The notes below the pieces were generated by a model, which was given only the letters and a program-made list of their open reading frames with translations, did no database searches and was not told where the DNA came from. A stretch of DNA of 13,020 nt from Actinomycetota bacterium (GTDB taxonomy: Bacteria > Actinomycetota > Acidimicrobiia > Spongiisociales > UBA11373): positions 1 through 13,020 of the forward strand of contig JAUYIV010000255.1 in NCBI GenBank assembly GCA_030688105.1. The letters run 5' to 3'. The position numbers were made by a program, and so were the translations under genes. Of the stretch, positions 5,982-12,493 are shown in pieces (position 1 is the stretch's first letter; each line of letters starts with the position of its first letter).

Positions 5982-6977
5982 TCAGCCGGCATAATCGCGC
6001 AGCTTCTCCACCTGCTCCGATGTCCCGATGGCGACGATCATCTGACCCGACTTGAGGCGGTGGTCGGGGTCGGGGTTGAAATGGAGCTCACCGTCTGGGG
6101 TCTCGACCGCAAGCACCAGGGCACCACTCTGCTTCCTGATCTCGGATTCGCGGAGGCTCTTCCCATGGAGCGTCGAGTGGGGGTCGATCTCGATGCCTTC
6201 GATTCGGAGTTCCATGAGGCGGCCGTGGAGTATCACGTCGACGAACTCGTCCAGGCGAGGTTCGGCGGCCAAAGCGGCGAGCCGGTGAGCGCCGACGAGT
6301 TGGGGTGACACCACCCGATCGGCTCCGGCGAGGCGGAGTTTCTGCTGGGCCTCCAACTCGGTGGCGCGGGCGATCACCGGCAATTCGGCGCGGCGGTTCT
6401 TCGCAGAGAGCACGATGACGAGGTTGTCGTTGTCGTTTTGGACGCAGGCGATGAGCGCCCGGGCCCGATCGATGCCGGCTTCACCCAGTATCTCGTAACG
6501 CGTGGCATCGCCGGTCACGACCAGGGCCCCCTCCGCGACGCCCGCAGCGGCCGCTTCGGCAGCCGACTCGACGACGACCACGGAGATGTCCTCCTCGCGC
6601 AGCGCATGCCACACGTTGCGACCGACACGTCCGAAACCGCAGACGATCACGTGGTCCTGGAGTCGATCGATCTGGCGGTTCATACGCCTCCGTCGCGGCT
6701 CGCCCCCGAGAAAGCGCTCGAGGCCGATCTCGACGGCGGTGGCAGCAGTGTAGAGAGCGGTGCCTACCCCGACGACGATGATCACCGTCGTCATCGCTCG
6801 ACCTGCGCCCGACAGGGGGAAGATCTCGCCGAAGCCCACCGTCGAAATGGTCACGACCGTCATGTAGAGGGCATCACCGAACGGTGCGCCCTCGATGAGC
6901 ATGTATCCGAGGGTGCTGGCGAGGGTGACGAGGCTCAGGACGGCCAGGCCGCCGGTCACCCGTCGCTCCCGCGTCAT
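5982..6977 (-). CDS. Two-transmembrane potassium channel with RCK (TrkA N and C) domains
   Basis: This 331-residue membrane protein resembles MthK-type channels. TM1 spans about 10-28, the pore helix and filter are TISTVGFGE (43-51, filter TVGFG 46-50), and TM2 is about 62-84. The RCK N domain begins near HVIVCGFGRVGRNVW (109-123), with the Rossmann GFGRVG motif, and continues with VVVES and TGDATRYEIL. A TrkA-C-type domain ends the protein (about 245-331). RCK domains gate the channel in response to ligands such as Ca2+, nucleotides or cyclic dinucleotides. The ligand here is unknown. The ATG overlaps the DUF151 stop as ATGA. It is the last gene of the long upstream operon. A second possible start at Met99, just before the RCK domain, is discussed in the findings. 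Confidence 0.9.
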   Translation of the reverse strand: MTRERRVTGGLAVLSLVTLASTLGYMLIEGAPFGDALYMTVVTISTVGFGEIFPLSGAGRAMTTVIIVVGVGTALYTAATAVEIGLERFLGGEPRRRRMNRQIDRLQDHVIVCGFGRVGRNVWHALREEDISVVVVESAAEAAAAGVAEGALVVTGDATRYEILGEAGIDRARALIACVQNDNDNLVIVLSAKNRRAELPVIARATELEAQQKLRLAGADRVVSPQLVGAHRLAALAAEPRLDEFVDVILHGRLMELRIEGIEIDPHSTLHGKSLRESEIRKQSGALVLAVETPDGELHFNPDPDHRLKSGQMIVAIGTSEQVEKLRDYAG

Positions 6978-7468
6978 CCCGCTGAGCCGAAGTCCTCGGG
7001 GGTGACGTCCTGCAGGAATGATCTGAAGCGGGCGACCTCGTCCTCCTCGTCCTCATCCCGGATCTCGACTCCGGCCTCATCGAGGACGGCGGGGAACACG
7101 AAGATGGGGGCGCTGGTCCGGGCGGCGAGGGCGATCGAGTCGGATGGGCGTGCGGAGATCGTGATCTCCCCGCCGTCGCGAACCAGAACCAGATCGGCGT
7201 AGTAGATGCCGTCGCGAAGCTCGGTGACCACGACTCGATCGACGCGCGCCCCAAGCGCGGTCGTCAGCTCCCTGAGAAGGTCGTGGGTCATCGGACGCTG
7301 TGGCTCGACCCCTTCCAACGCCAGGGCGATCGCCGTGGCCTCGTTCGCTCCGATCCAGATCGGGAGGAATCGGGTCCCCCCCACCTCGCGGAGGAGCGCA
7401 ATCGGTGTGTTGGTGGGCAGCTCGATCCGCACGCCCACCAGCTCGACGGGGATGCTCTCGTTGCTCAC
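6974..7468 (-). CDS. Bifunctional nuclease family protein (DUF151)
   Basis: This 164-residue cytoplasmic protein has the DUF151/BFN pattern: PVELVGVRIELPTNTPIALLRE (7-28), FLPIWIGANEATAIALALEG (34-53), a Pro/Thr/His-Asp-Leu stretch, ISARPSDSIALAARTSAPIF (104-123) and an acidic C-terminal tail (DEDEEDE, 137-143). Plant and bacterial members have been reported as nucleases, but the biochemical role in actinobacteria is unclear. It corresponds by order to Rv1829, which lies between two merR genes in M. tuberculosis. Here hpt, a carboxypeptidase and a K+ channel are interleaved. The GTG start overlaps the hpt stop (GTGA) and lacks a Shine-Dalgarno. TAGTCT lies 6 nt upstream, so an internal leaderless promoter is possible. 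The 3' end overlaps the channel gene by 4 nt. Confidence 0.88.
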   Translation of the reverse strand: MSNESIPVELVGVRIELPTNTPIALLREVGGTRFLPIWIGANEATAIALALEGVEPQRPMTHDLLRELTTALGARVDRVVVTELRDGIYYADLVLVRDGGEITISARPSDSIALAARTSAPIFVFPAVLDEAGVEIRDEDEEDEVARFRSFLQDVTPEDFGSAG

Positions 7469-8046
7469 CGTTTCAGACTATCACTGGCCTCTCCGAACAC
7501 CGTGCGGGCCAGCACCTCGGGATCCTCCCTGAACTCCGCCAGGTCGAGAACGGCCCACAGCGAAGGCACGTTCCGGTACCGGCCATCCCAGTCGAGGCCA
7601 TATCCGAGGAGGAACTCGTCGCCGACCTCGAAGCCGCGGTAGGCGAGATCTACGTCGACGATCCGTCGGGTCGTCTTGTCGAGGAGTGTCGCCGTCGCCA
7701 GGGACGCCGGGCCGCGGGTGTCGAGCAAGCTCAGCAGGTAGCTGAGGGTGAGGCCGGTGTCGACTACGTCCTCGACGATCAGGACGTCGCGTCCCGCCAG
7801 GGACGTGGCCGAGTCCATCGCGATCCCGACCCTTCCCTCATCGCCGAAGCGGGTGAGGCTCAAGAAGTCGATCTCGACATCCGGTGGCAGATGCCGGGAC
7901 AGGTCGGCGAGGAAGGGCACCGCCCCGTTGAGCACCCCGAGGAGCACCGGCTCGCGTCCACGATAGTCGGATCGGATCTCCTCCCCCAGCTCGGCGACTC
8001 TCTCCCGGAGGGCCTCACTGGTGACCACCTCGGTGAGCACACTCAT
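7465..8046 (-). CDS. hpt: Hypoxanthine phosphoribosyltransferase
   Basis: This 193-residue cytoplasmic enzyme transfers phosphoribose from PRPP to hypoxanthine or guanine in purine salvage. The PRPP-binding loop VLIVEDVVDTGLT (88-100) carries the diagnostic Glu-Asp pair. The N-terminal LLGVLNGAVPFLADL (35-49), the SLTRFGDE region (63-70, in place of the usual SY flexible loop), KTTRR and the C-terminal YRGFEVGDEFLLGYGLDWDGRYRN (152-175) are all typical of HPRT. ATG at 8044-8046 overlaps the carboxypeptidase stop as ATGA, with GGAGG 6 nt upstream. The frame is open 72 codons further up, but that part is a shadow of the carboxypeptidase gene. It sits in an operon with unrelated housekeeping genes. 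Confidence 0.94.
   Translation of the reverse strand: MSVLTEVVTSEALRERVAELGEEIRSDYRGREPVLLGVLNGAVPFLADLSRHLPPDVEIDFLSLTRFGDEGRVGIAMDSATSLAGRDVLIVEDVVDTGLTLSYLLSLLDTRGPASLATATLLDKTTRRIVDVDLAYRGFEVGDEFLLGYGLDWDGRYRNVPSLWAVLDLAEFREDPEVLARTVFGEASDSLKR
7475..7480 (-). promoter_or_regulatory. Candidate -10 element (TAGTCT) for leaderless DUF151 gene
   Basis: TAGTCT on the minus strand ends exactly 6 nt before the GTG start and lies inside the last codons of hpt. It fits TANNNT, and no ribosome-binding site is seen for this start. No convincing -35 was found. It may also be chance within coding sequence. Confidence 0.3.
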
Positions 8047-9080
8047 CCGCGGCCTCCGAGGATGCCGGGAAGCAAATCGGTCAACGCGCCGTCGATCGAG
8101 TCGGTCAGGGGAGTCCGCGGCGGGGGCATGCCGCCACCGGCTGGAAGCGACCCTACGGCGGCGAGTCTCACGACGTACCAGTCGGGGAACTCGAGCGCGA
8201 GATCGGTACCCGCCGCCGCCGCGAAGAAGTAGTCGCGCGGGCCCAGAGTCGTTCGCGCCCACGCCAGCAGCTCGCGGGTGGCCGAGCGCCGGTTGCGGGA
8301 TCCCAGGACCACCGCCAGAAACCGCCCGTGTTGGGCTTCGTCGTACGCCAGCAGCACCTGCCTGGCGGAAGCCGTGTCGCCGGTCTTCAATCCGAAGAGC
8401 CCGGGGAAGAGACCGAGGTCGCGGTTGGTGGCCTCCACCACGAGGTGTCTGCCCCCGACGTCGAAGGAGATGTATTTGATCCGTGACGTGCGAAGAATCT
8501 CCGGATACGCCAGGGCGGCACGCCCCATGAGGATCAGATCGCGGGCGGTCGATAGGTGCCCGGTGGTGTCGAGCCCGTTCGGATTGAGGAAGGTCGTGTT
8601 TGTCATGCCGAGCGCCGCCGCCTTCTGGTTCATCAGCGCGACGAATCGCTCGACATCGCCCGACACGTGCTCGGCGAGGGCGACGGCTGCGTCGTTTCCC
8701 GATTGCACCAGGATGTTGGCGAGGAGCTCCTGGACGGTCCAGATCTCGCCCTGCCTCACGTCGGGCTGACCGACGTATCCGATCGGTGTCGCATCGGCGT
8801 TGGCGCTGACTCGAACCTGGTTGGTCATTGCGGCCCGTTCGACCACGAGCATCGCCGTCATCAGCTTGGTGATCGACGCCGGTGCAGTGAGGAAGTCGGG
8901 GTTGAGCGACCCGAGCTCGGCATCTCCCTCGACCGACCAGATCATCCAGGCCGTGCCGTCGATCGCCGGCGGCGACTCTGCGGGGAAGATGACCATGGGA
9001 GGAGGCGGCAGGTGAACCGTGCGGAGCCCGGGAGACGGGCCGAGAACCGTGGTGAGAGCGACGACTGCGGTGAAGAACAT
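8043..9080 (-). CDS. D-alanyl-D-alanine carboxypeptidase (peptidase S11, low-mass PBP)
   Basis: This 345-residue exported protein trims terminal D-Ala from peptidoglycan stem peptides. All three penicillin-binding motifs are present: SITK (Ser69, Lys72), SGN (127-129) and KTG (232-234). NNTFLNPNGL-type sequence (NTTFLNPNGLD, 161-171) and HLSTARDL are also typical of the family. Residues 1-15 are hydrophobic and probably act as a signal peptide or membrane anchor, although the N-terminus is short and lacks a clear basic region. A Pro-rich stretch (24-38) follows. No C-terminal amphipathic anchor like that of PBP5 is visible after the catalytic domain. The ATG overlaps the upstream merR stop by one base (TGATG), and the 3' end overlaps hpt by 4 nt. 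Confidence 0.92.
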   Translation of the reverse strand: MFFTAVVALTTVLGPSPGLRTVHLPPPPMVIFPAESPPAIDGTAWMIWSVEGDAELGSLNPDFLTAPASITKLMTAMLVVERAAMTNQVRVSANADATPIGYVGQPDVRQGEIWTVQELLANILVQSGNDAAVALAEHVSGDVERFVALMNQKAAALGMTNTTFLNPNGLDTTGHLSTARDLILMGRAALAYPEILRTSRIKYISFDVGGRHLVVEATNRDLGLFPGLFGLKTGDTASARQVLLAYDEAQHGRFLAVVLGSRNRRSATRELLAWARTTLGPRDYFFAAAAGTDLALEFPDWYVVRLAAVGSLPAGGGMPPPRTPLTDSIDGALTDLLPGILGGRG

Positions 9081-9772
9081 CAGCGTCCGAGCGTCTCCCG
9101 CAGCTCGGACCTCACCAGGGCCTCCTGCATCTCGCGGGCGGCCTGGGCGACATCTGCGAGGATCTCGGCTGCCTGCTGCCTGCTGGCCGGACTAGCATGC
9201 CGGAGGAGTGGCCCGACGAGCTGGCGGAACAGGTCGACCTCGCGATTGGCGGCGAGCCGAATTCCCCGAAGGTGCCGGGCCTCGAGGCCATGACCGATGA
9301 GCCTGTGGGCCGCCTGGACTACTGCGAGGTCTTCATCGGTGAACTCGCCAACGCCGTCGCCGGATGAGGTCTCGAGGACTCCATGCCTGAGCAGCTCTTC
9401 GACGAGCCCCACGGTGACGCCGGCCGATCGCGCCAGCTCCTCATTGTCCATCGTCGTCTGGCTGGCGGCGAAGTAGGTCTCGGGCGGTGGGCCCGCCGGA
9501 GGTGACATCGTGGGCTCCTCGCCCCGCTCCCAGGCGCTGAGCTTGCTCTTGATGACCTTGAGCGGGAGGAAGTGGTCACGCTGCTGGCGGAGGATGTAGC
9601 GGACGCGTTCGACGTCGACTTCGCGGTACGAGCGGTACCCGGATGGAGTGCGCGGCGGATGGATCAACCCCTCGCTCTCGAGGAATCGCAGCTTGGAGAT
9701 CGTCACCGAAGGGAACTCCTTGTGGAGCAGGTCGGCGACGTCTCCGATCGTGAGGCGCTTCTCCCTGTTCAT
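9080..9772 (-). CDS. ftsR: MerR-family regulator, FtsR-type
   Basis: This 230-residue regulator has an N-terminal MerR winged helix: TIGDVADLLHKEFPSVTISKLRFLESEGLI (8-37) then GYRSYREVDVERVRYILRQQRD (45-66). A variable linker rich in Pro and Ala (91-106) is followed by a helical C-terminal domain with an LARSAGVTVGLVEELLRHGVLE segment (112-133). Layout, length and position directly after the FHA gene match Rv1828 and Corynebacterium FtsR, an activator of ftsZ, so a role in cell-division control is inferred from family and context. The ATG overlaps the garA stop (ATGA), with GAGGGG just upstream. No metal-binding Cys cluster is seen. Confidence 0.87.
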   Translation of the reverse strand: MNREKRLTIGDVADLLHKEFPSVTISKLRFLESEGLIHPPRTPSGYRSYREVDVERVRYILRQQRDHFLPLKVIKSKLSAWERGEEPTMSPPAGPPPETYFAASQTTMDNEELARSAGVTVGLVEELLRHGVLETSSGDGVGEFTDEDLAVVQAAHRLIGHGLEARHLRGIRLAANREVDLFRQLVGPLLRHASPASRQQAAEILADVAQAAREMQEALVRSELRETLGR

Positions 9773-10182
9773 GCCCCTCGTGCCACCACGAGGTGGAATC
9801 GGCCGATGATCACTTCGTCACCGGGCTCGAGGGCGGCGCCTTCGGTACGGCGCCCGTTCACATAGGTGCCGTTCGTGGAGCCCTGATCGCGTACCCACAA
9901 ATGGCCGCCTTCGACGATGAACTCGGCATGGTTTCGTGACACGGTGATGTCGTCGAGGAAGATCGTTGCGGCCGGGTCACGCCCGGCGGCAGTGGTGCCT
10001 TCGGGGAGGCTCCAGTGCAGGCCGCGTCGAGGGCCGGATGCGACGATGACCGCGTACCCGGCGAGCCCGGGAATGCCCGCCGCAGCCTCGCGATCCCGGA
10101 GTGAGTGGATCTGCGCGAACGGGTCGATCTGTTCGGTGCGATCGCGTTCGTCGTCGGGGCGGTCGGGGGGCGTGTCGGGCAC
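9769..10182 (-). CDS. garA: GarA/OdhI-type FHA-domain protein
   Basis: This 137-residue cytoplasmic protein has one FHA domain (about 43-134). Phosphothreonine-binding residues are in place: AGRDP with Arg68, ITVSRNHAEF with Ser82, Arg83 and His85, and GSTNGTYVNG with Asn104. GarA and OdhI bind 2-oxoglutarate dehydrogenase and glutamate enzymes and are controlled by PknB/PknG phosphorylation of an N-terminal ETTS motif. That motif is absent here, and the only Thr in the equivalent region is Thr16 in DRTEQIDPF. The neighbours gcvH and ftsR are the same as in mycobacteria. GTG at 10180-10182 is chosen because no other in-frame start gives a sensible N-terminus. It lacks a Shine-Dalgarno but has TACCAT 6 nt upstream. 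Confidence 0.85.
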   Translation of the reverse strand: MPDTPPDRPDDERDRTEQIDPFAQIHSLRDREAAAGIPGLAGYAVIVASGPRRGLHWSLPEGTTAAGRDPAATIFLDDITVSRNHAEFIVEGGHLWVRDQGSTNGTYVNGRRTEGAALEPGDEVIIGRFHLVVARGA

Positions 10183-10289
10183 GGCGTCATGGTACCGCCG
10201 GGCCGACCCGGAGGCCCTCAACCTTCGAGAAGAAGTGAAGACTTGGTCAGACGGTCGGTCGAGCCCACGAGGGCCAAGCGCAGGTCCCT
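10183..10289 (-). promoter_or_regulatory. gcvH-garA gap with candidate leaderless -10 (TACCAT, 10189-10194)
   Basis: This 107-bp gap breaks the chain of overlapping genes. TACCAT on the minus strand ends 6 nt before the garA GTG and fits TANNNT. TTGAGG lies 21 nt before it, which is a long spacer. No stem with a T-run was seen after gcvH, so read-through from gcvH is likely in addition to any local promoter. Confidence 0.4.
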
Positions 10290-10667
10290 CTACGTGATCA
10301 GCGCCTTGTATCCGGCCGCATCCAAGAGGCCCTCGACCTGGGAAGGGTCGTCCATCTCGATTATCAGGAACCACCCCTCCCCATACGGGTCCCGGTTGAT
10401 CAGTTCCGGTGTGCTCGTGAGCGCGCTGTTCACGTTCGCGACGGTCCCGCTCACCGGGGCGTAGACCTCGGCGAGGGACTTGGTCGACTCCACCTCGGCG
10501 ACGGTCGATCCGGCGTCGACATGGTTTCCCACCGCCGGCAGATCGACGAACACCACGTCGCCGAGGGCATCCTGGGCGTAATCCGTGATTCCGATTCGAA
10601 GCTTTCCGTCCTCGACGAGCCCCCATTCGTGCTGGTCGGTATAGCGGCGGTCCTCGGGAACGTTCAC
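10290..10667 (-). CDS. gcvH: Glycine cleavage system H protein
   Basis: This 125-residue protein carries the lipoyl arm that shuttles the aminomethyl group between the P-, T- and L-proteins. The lipoylation site is in VESTKSLAEVYAPVSG, with Lys63. YTDQHEWG (9-16), GITDYAQDALGDVVFVDLP (26-44), LINRDPYGEGWFL and the C-terminal helix are standard, and the length is normal. GTG at 10665-10667 overlaps the pgsA stop (GTGA) and has AGGAG 7 nt upstream. The long open frame upstream is only a shadow of pgsA. Although it belongs with gcvT and gcvPAB, it lies 5.5 kb away, next to garA, as in mycobacteria. No glycine riboswitch is visible near it. Confidence 0.94.
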   Translation of the reverse strand: MNVPEDRRYTDQHEWGLVEDGKLRIGITDYAQDALGDVVFVDLPAVGNHVDAGSTVAEVESTKSLAEVYAPVSGTVANVNSALTSTPELINRDPYGEGWFLIIEMDDPSQVEGLLDAAGYKALIT

Positions 10668-11224
10668 CCGCGGTCTCCTGGCTCGGTGTCGCGCCTGGAG
10701 GATAGGACCCGTCTCACGTCGCCCGCGTACTGGAACGCCACCGCGTAGTAGAGGATGAGCCCGGGCACCACGACCACCCATGCGAACCACTGCCAGACGG
10801 CGGCCTCGGTTCCCTCGTACATGAAGAAGGACGGGATCGCGAAGTACAGGAGGAACGTGGCCGTCTTGCCCAGCGGCCGGACCCTCAGCTTGGTTCCCGC
10901 CCTGGCCGCGATGACGAGAGAACCCAGTGCCACCGAGCCCTCCCGTATGGCGAGAAGCGCGGCCACCACCCAGGGCAGTACCCCTGAGACCCATCCCGCG
11001 ATCACTGCGGCCGCCACCGCAAGCCTGTCGGCCAACGGATCGAGGAACTTGCCCAGCTCGGACACTTGGCCGAGGCGACGCGCCAGATACCCGTCGACCC
11101 AGTCGGTGGCTCCGATGAATCCGAGAAGGAGGGAAGCGGCCACGTAGTCCTCTCCGATCACCAGCCAGATGAACACCGGGACCAGGGCGACCCGGATCAG
11201 CGAGATGAGATTGGGAAGCGTCAT
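10664..11224 (-). CDS. pgsA: CDP-alcohol phosphatidyltransferase (PgsA-like)
   Basis: This 186-residue integral membrane enzyme joins a CDP-diacylglycerol lipid to an alcohol, probably glycerol-3-phosphate to make phosphatidylglycerophosphate. The family signature D..DG..AR(8)G...D...D is complete: Asp41, Asp44-Gly45, Ala48-Arg49, Gly58, Asp62 and Asp66. About five to six hydrophobic segments are visible (5-24, 28-40, 68-85, 88-106, 123-135, 143-165). NLISLIRVALVP at the N-terminus is typical of PgsA. The ATG overlaps the stop of the upstream DUF6941-like gene (ATGA), and the 3' end overlaps gcvH. The corresponding gene at the mycobacterial locus is annotated pgsA2. The exact alcohol substrate cannot be read from sequence. 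Confidence 0.87.
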   Translation of the reverse strand: MTLPNLISLIRVALVPVFIWLVIGEDYVAASLLLGFIGATDWVDGYLARRLGQVSELGKFLDPLADRLAVAAAVIAGWVSGVLPWVVAALLAIREGSVALGSLVIAARAGTKLRVRPLGKTATFLLYFAIPSFFMYEGTEAAVWQWFAWVVVVPGLILYYAVAFQYAGDVRRVLSSRRDTEPGDRG

Positions 11225-11631
11225 CCCGGGGCGGGTCGAACCCTGAAGGGTATGCGGGCGAGCTCTTCCCCTTCGTGCTCGACGACGAACACGTAGCCGC
11301 CTTCCTTGGGAAATCGGACGTTGCCGAAGGCCCCGACGAGTGGCACCACGGTGGACGCACCGGCCGGCAGTGAGGATGGCGCGCCCACCCGGAGGTTGCC
11401 CTGGGACTCGACCCCGAGCTCCGCGCCGTCCTCGTCGAGAAGGATGATTCGGAGCGGCAGATCACGGTTGCGATCGCCAGGCCCCACCTCGGCCACGAGG
11501 ACGACGGCGAGGCTCCGGTAGACGACCGGAAAGGAGCGGGCGGTGATCGTGTCGAAGGCTCCCCCGAGGACGTAGAGCTTTCCTGCCGTCACCTGCGCGG
11601 CATCGGCCAGCATCGCCGACGTCAACCTCAT
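11221..11631 (-). CDS. Conserved protein of DUF6941-like family
   Basis: This 136-residue protein is predicted soluble and of unknown function. The start, LTSAMLADAAQVTAGKLYVL (3-22) followed by GGAFDTI, is the hallmark of a small uncharacterised family that I recall as DUF6941. The remainder is beta-rich: SLAVVLVAEVGPGDRNRDLPL, VVPLVGAFGNVRFPKEGGYVFVVEHEGEELARIPFRV. This would fit a beta-sandwich that recognises or caps something, but no active-site motif is visible. There is no signal peptide. The ATG overlaps the stop of the small upstream frame (ATGA) with GGAAGG 6 nt before it, and the stop overlaps pgsA in the same way. Its role in this operon is unknown. Confidence 0.75.
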   Translation of the reverse strand: MRLTSAMLADAAQVTAGKLYVLGGAFDTITARSFPVVYRSLAVVLVAEVGPGDRNRDLPLRIILLDEDGAELGVESQGNLRVGAPSSLPAGASTVVPLVGAFGNVRFPKEGGYVFVVEHEGEELARIPFRVRPAPG

Positions 11632-11798
11632 CCGGCGCCTTCCGGCGCCTCTTCGAGGGCGAAGATGCGGCCTTCAGGCTCGCGGACGCGGATCCACCGA
11701 GTCCCCCAGTGCGTCGCCTCCAACGGGGCGGTCACCTCGACGACGGTACCGGGCTCGAATGAGTCGGCGTCGTAGAGGTGGTCGATCCCCCGCAGCAT
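11628..11798 (-). CDS. Small frame, possible C-terminal continuation of the upstream lipoprotein
   Basis: From ATG at 11796-11798 the frame encodes 56 residues. It includes FEPGTVVEVTAPLEATHWGT (14-33) and VREPEGRIFALEEAPE (38-53). The second half resembles either the last strands of a VOC/glyoxalase domain (WG.R...V..P.GRIFALE) or a small SH3-like barrel. It is too short for a whole VOC domain. The frame is the same as that of the lipoprotein immediately upstream and separated from it only by that gene's TGA. The codons between the TGA and this ATG (encoding AACVDNYSPH) already look coding. It ends in ATGA overlap with the next gene. No Shine-Dalgarno is seen, but TACAGT lies 6 nt upstream of the ATG. 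It may be a leaderless small gene or the tail of an interrupted gene. Confidence 0.45.
   Translation of the reverse strand: MLRGIDHLYDADSFEPGTVVEVTAPLEATHWGTRWIRVREPEGRIFALEEAPEGAG
11631..11650. repeat. 10-bp perfect tandem duplication at a start codon
   Basis: TCCGGCGCCT occurs twice back to back on the + strand. On the minus strand the duplication covers the last codons of the small frame 11628-11798. At its junction it creates GGAAGG, the ribosome-binding site of the DUF6941-like gene. Because 10 is not a multiple of 3, it also sets the frame that gives the overlapping TGA stop. Confidence 0.6.
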
Positions 11799-11804
11799 GT
11801 GCGG

Positions 11805-11810
11805 ACTGTA
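11805..11810 (-). promoter_or_regulatory. Candidate -10 element (TACAGT) before the small frame
   Basis: TACAGT on the minus strand fits TANNNT and ends 6 nt before the ATG at 11796-11798, the same spacing as at gcvT, garA and the DUF151 gene. No Shine-Dalgarno is present. If the small frame is really the tail of the lipoprotein, this match is coincidental. Confidence 0.25.
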
Positions 11811-11828
11811 GTTGTCGACGCAGGCGGC

Positions 11829-12485
11829 TCACGTGCCGGCTGCGGCTTGCCAGACGGGTGCGGAGCGGATCTCCTGCTGGGCGAATATCTCGAGACCTTC
11901 GAGTTGCCCCTCGGCGAAGAGGAGTCCGGCGAGGTCCACGGTCTGCCAGTCGATCGCACCCACCGATTCGCGGTCGATGTCGAACACCGTGAGCCCGGGT
12001 GGCGCGGTGGCGCCCTCCCAGTCATACGGCTCCTGGCAGACGTCGAATGACTCGAGCCTCGGCCAGTGGTCGAAGATCACGGGCACGAATGTCCGGGCGA
12101 TCGCCAGAAAATCGGTGGCGTATTCGTCGGGTGTCTTTGCAGTGAGCGGTGTCAGATAGAGCGCAAGATGGCGGCCGTCGGGGGTCGCTCGATAGGTCGC
12201 GCGGTCGATCAAGGTGGCGCGCCCCACCCGGTATCCCAGCGGCTCGACCAAAGGATCGAACAGAGTCGCCAGCGCGGCGAGCCCGGGCGGCGGAAGATCG
12301 TCGGCAGTGGCGGGCAACGTGGGCCCGGTGTTCGTCGAGGTCGTCGTGATCATCGTGCTGGTCGTGGTCGAGGTCGTTGGGGAGACAGAGGGCGTTGGCG
12401 GCGTCTGGGTGGTCGACACGACCTCGTTCCCACACGCCGCGGCGAACACCACGAGGAGCAGAACGGATGCGATGACCTGTTGCAC
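11829..12485 (-). CDS. Secreted lipoprotein of unknown function with Thr/Ser-rich linker
   Basis: From GTG at 12483-12485 the protein has 218 residues. Residues 1-17 form a hydrophobic signal segment ending in a lipobox-like FAAAC, with Cys18 as the expected lipid-modified residue. Residues about 24-50 are almost all Thr, Ser and Pro (TTSTTTSTMITTTST), a flexible spacer off the membrane. The folded part (about 58-218) has no motif I recognise. It contains DGRHLALYLTPLTAKTPDEYATDFLAIARTF, a region seen once only, and a single further Cys (CQEPYDWEG). No Shine-Dalgarno precedes the GTG. TAGCAT lies 8 nt upstream. The open frame upstream overlaps the divergent + strand gene and is rejected. The frame stays open past the TGA, so the gene may be truncated. 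Confidence 0.72.
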   Translation of the reverse strand: MQQVIASVLLLVVFAAACGNEVVSTTQTPPTPSVSPTTSTTTSTMITTTSTNTGPTLPATADDLPPPGLAALATLFDPLVEPLGYRVGRATLIDRATYRATPDGRHLALYLTPLTAKTPDEYATDFLAIARTFVPVIFDHWPRLESFDVCQEPYDWEGATAPPGLTVFDIDRESVGAIDWQTVDLAGLLFAEGQLEGLEIFAQQEIRSAPVWQAAAGT

Positions 12486-12493
12486 GGGCGCCG

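Noticed and set aside
11632..11831. Alternative GTG-start frame overlapping the lipoprotein stop as GTGA (product beginning SRLRRQLQ)
   Set aside because: The translation is an Arg-rich shadow without family resemblance and ends before the DUF6941-like gene. The other frame gives a sensible protein.
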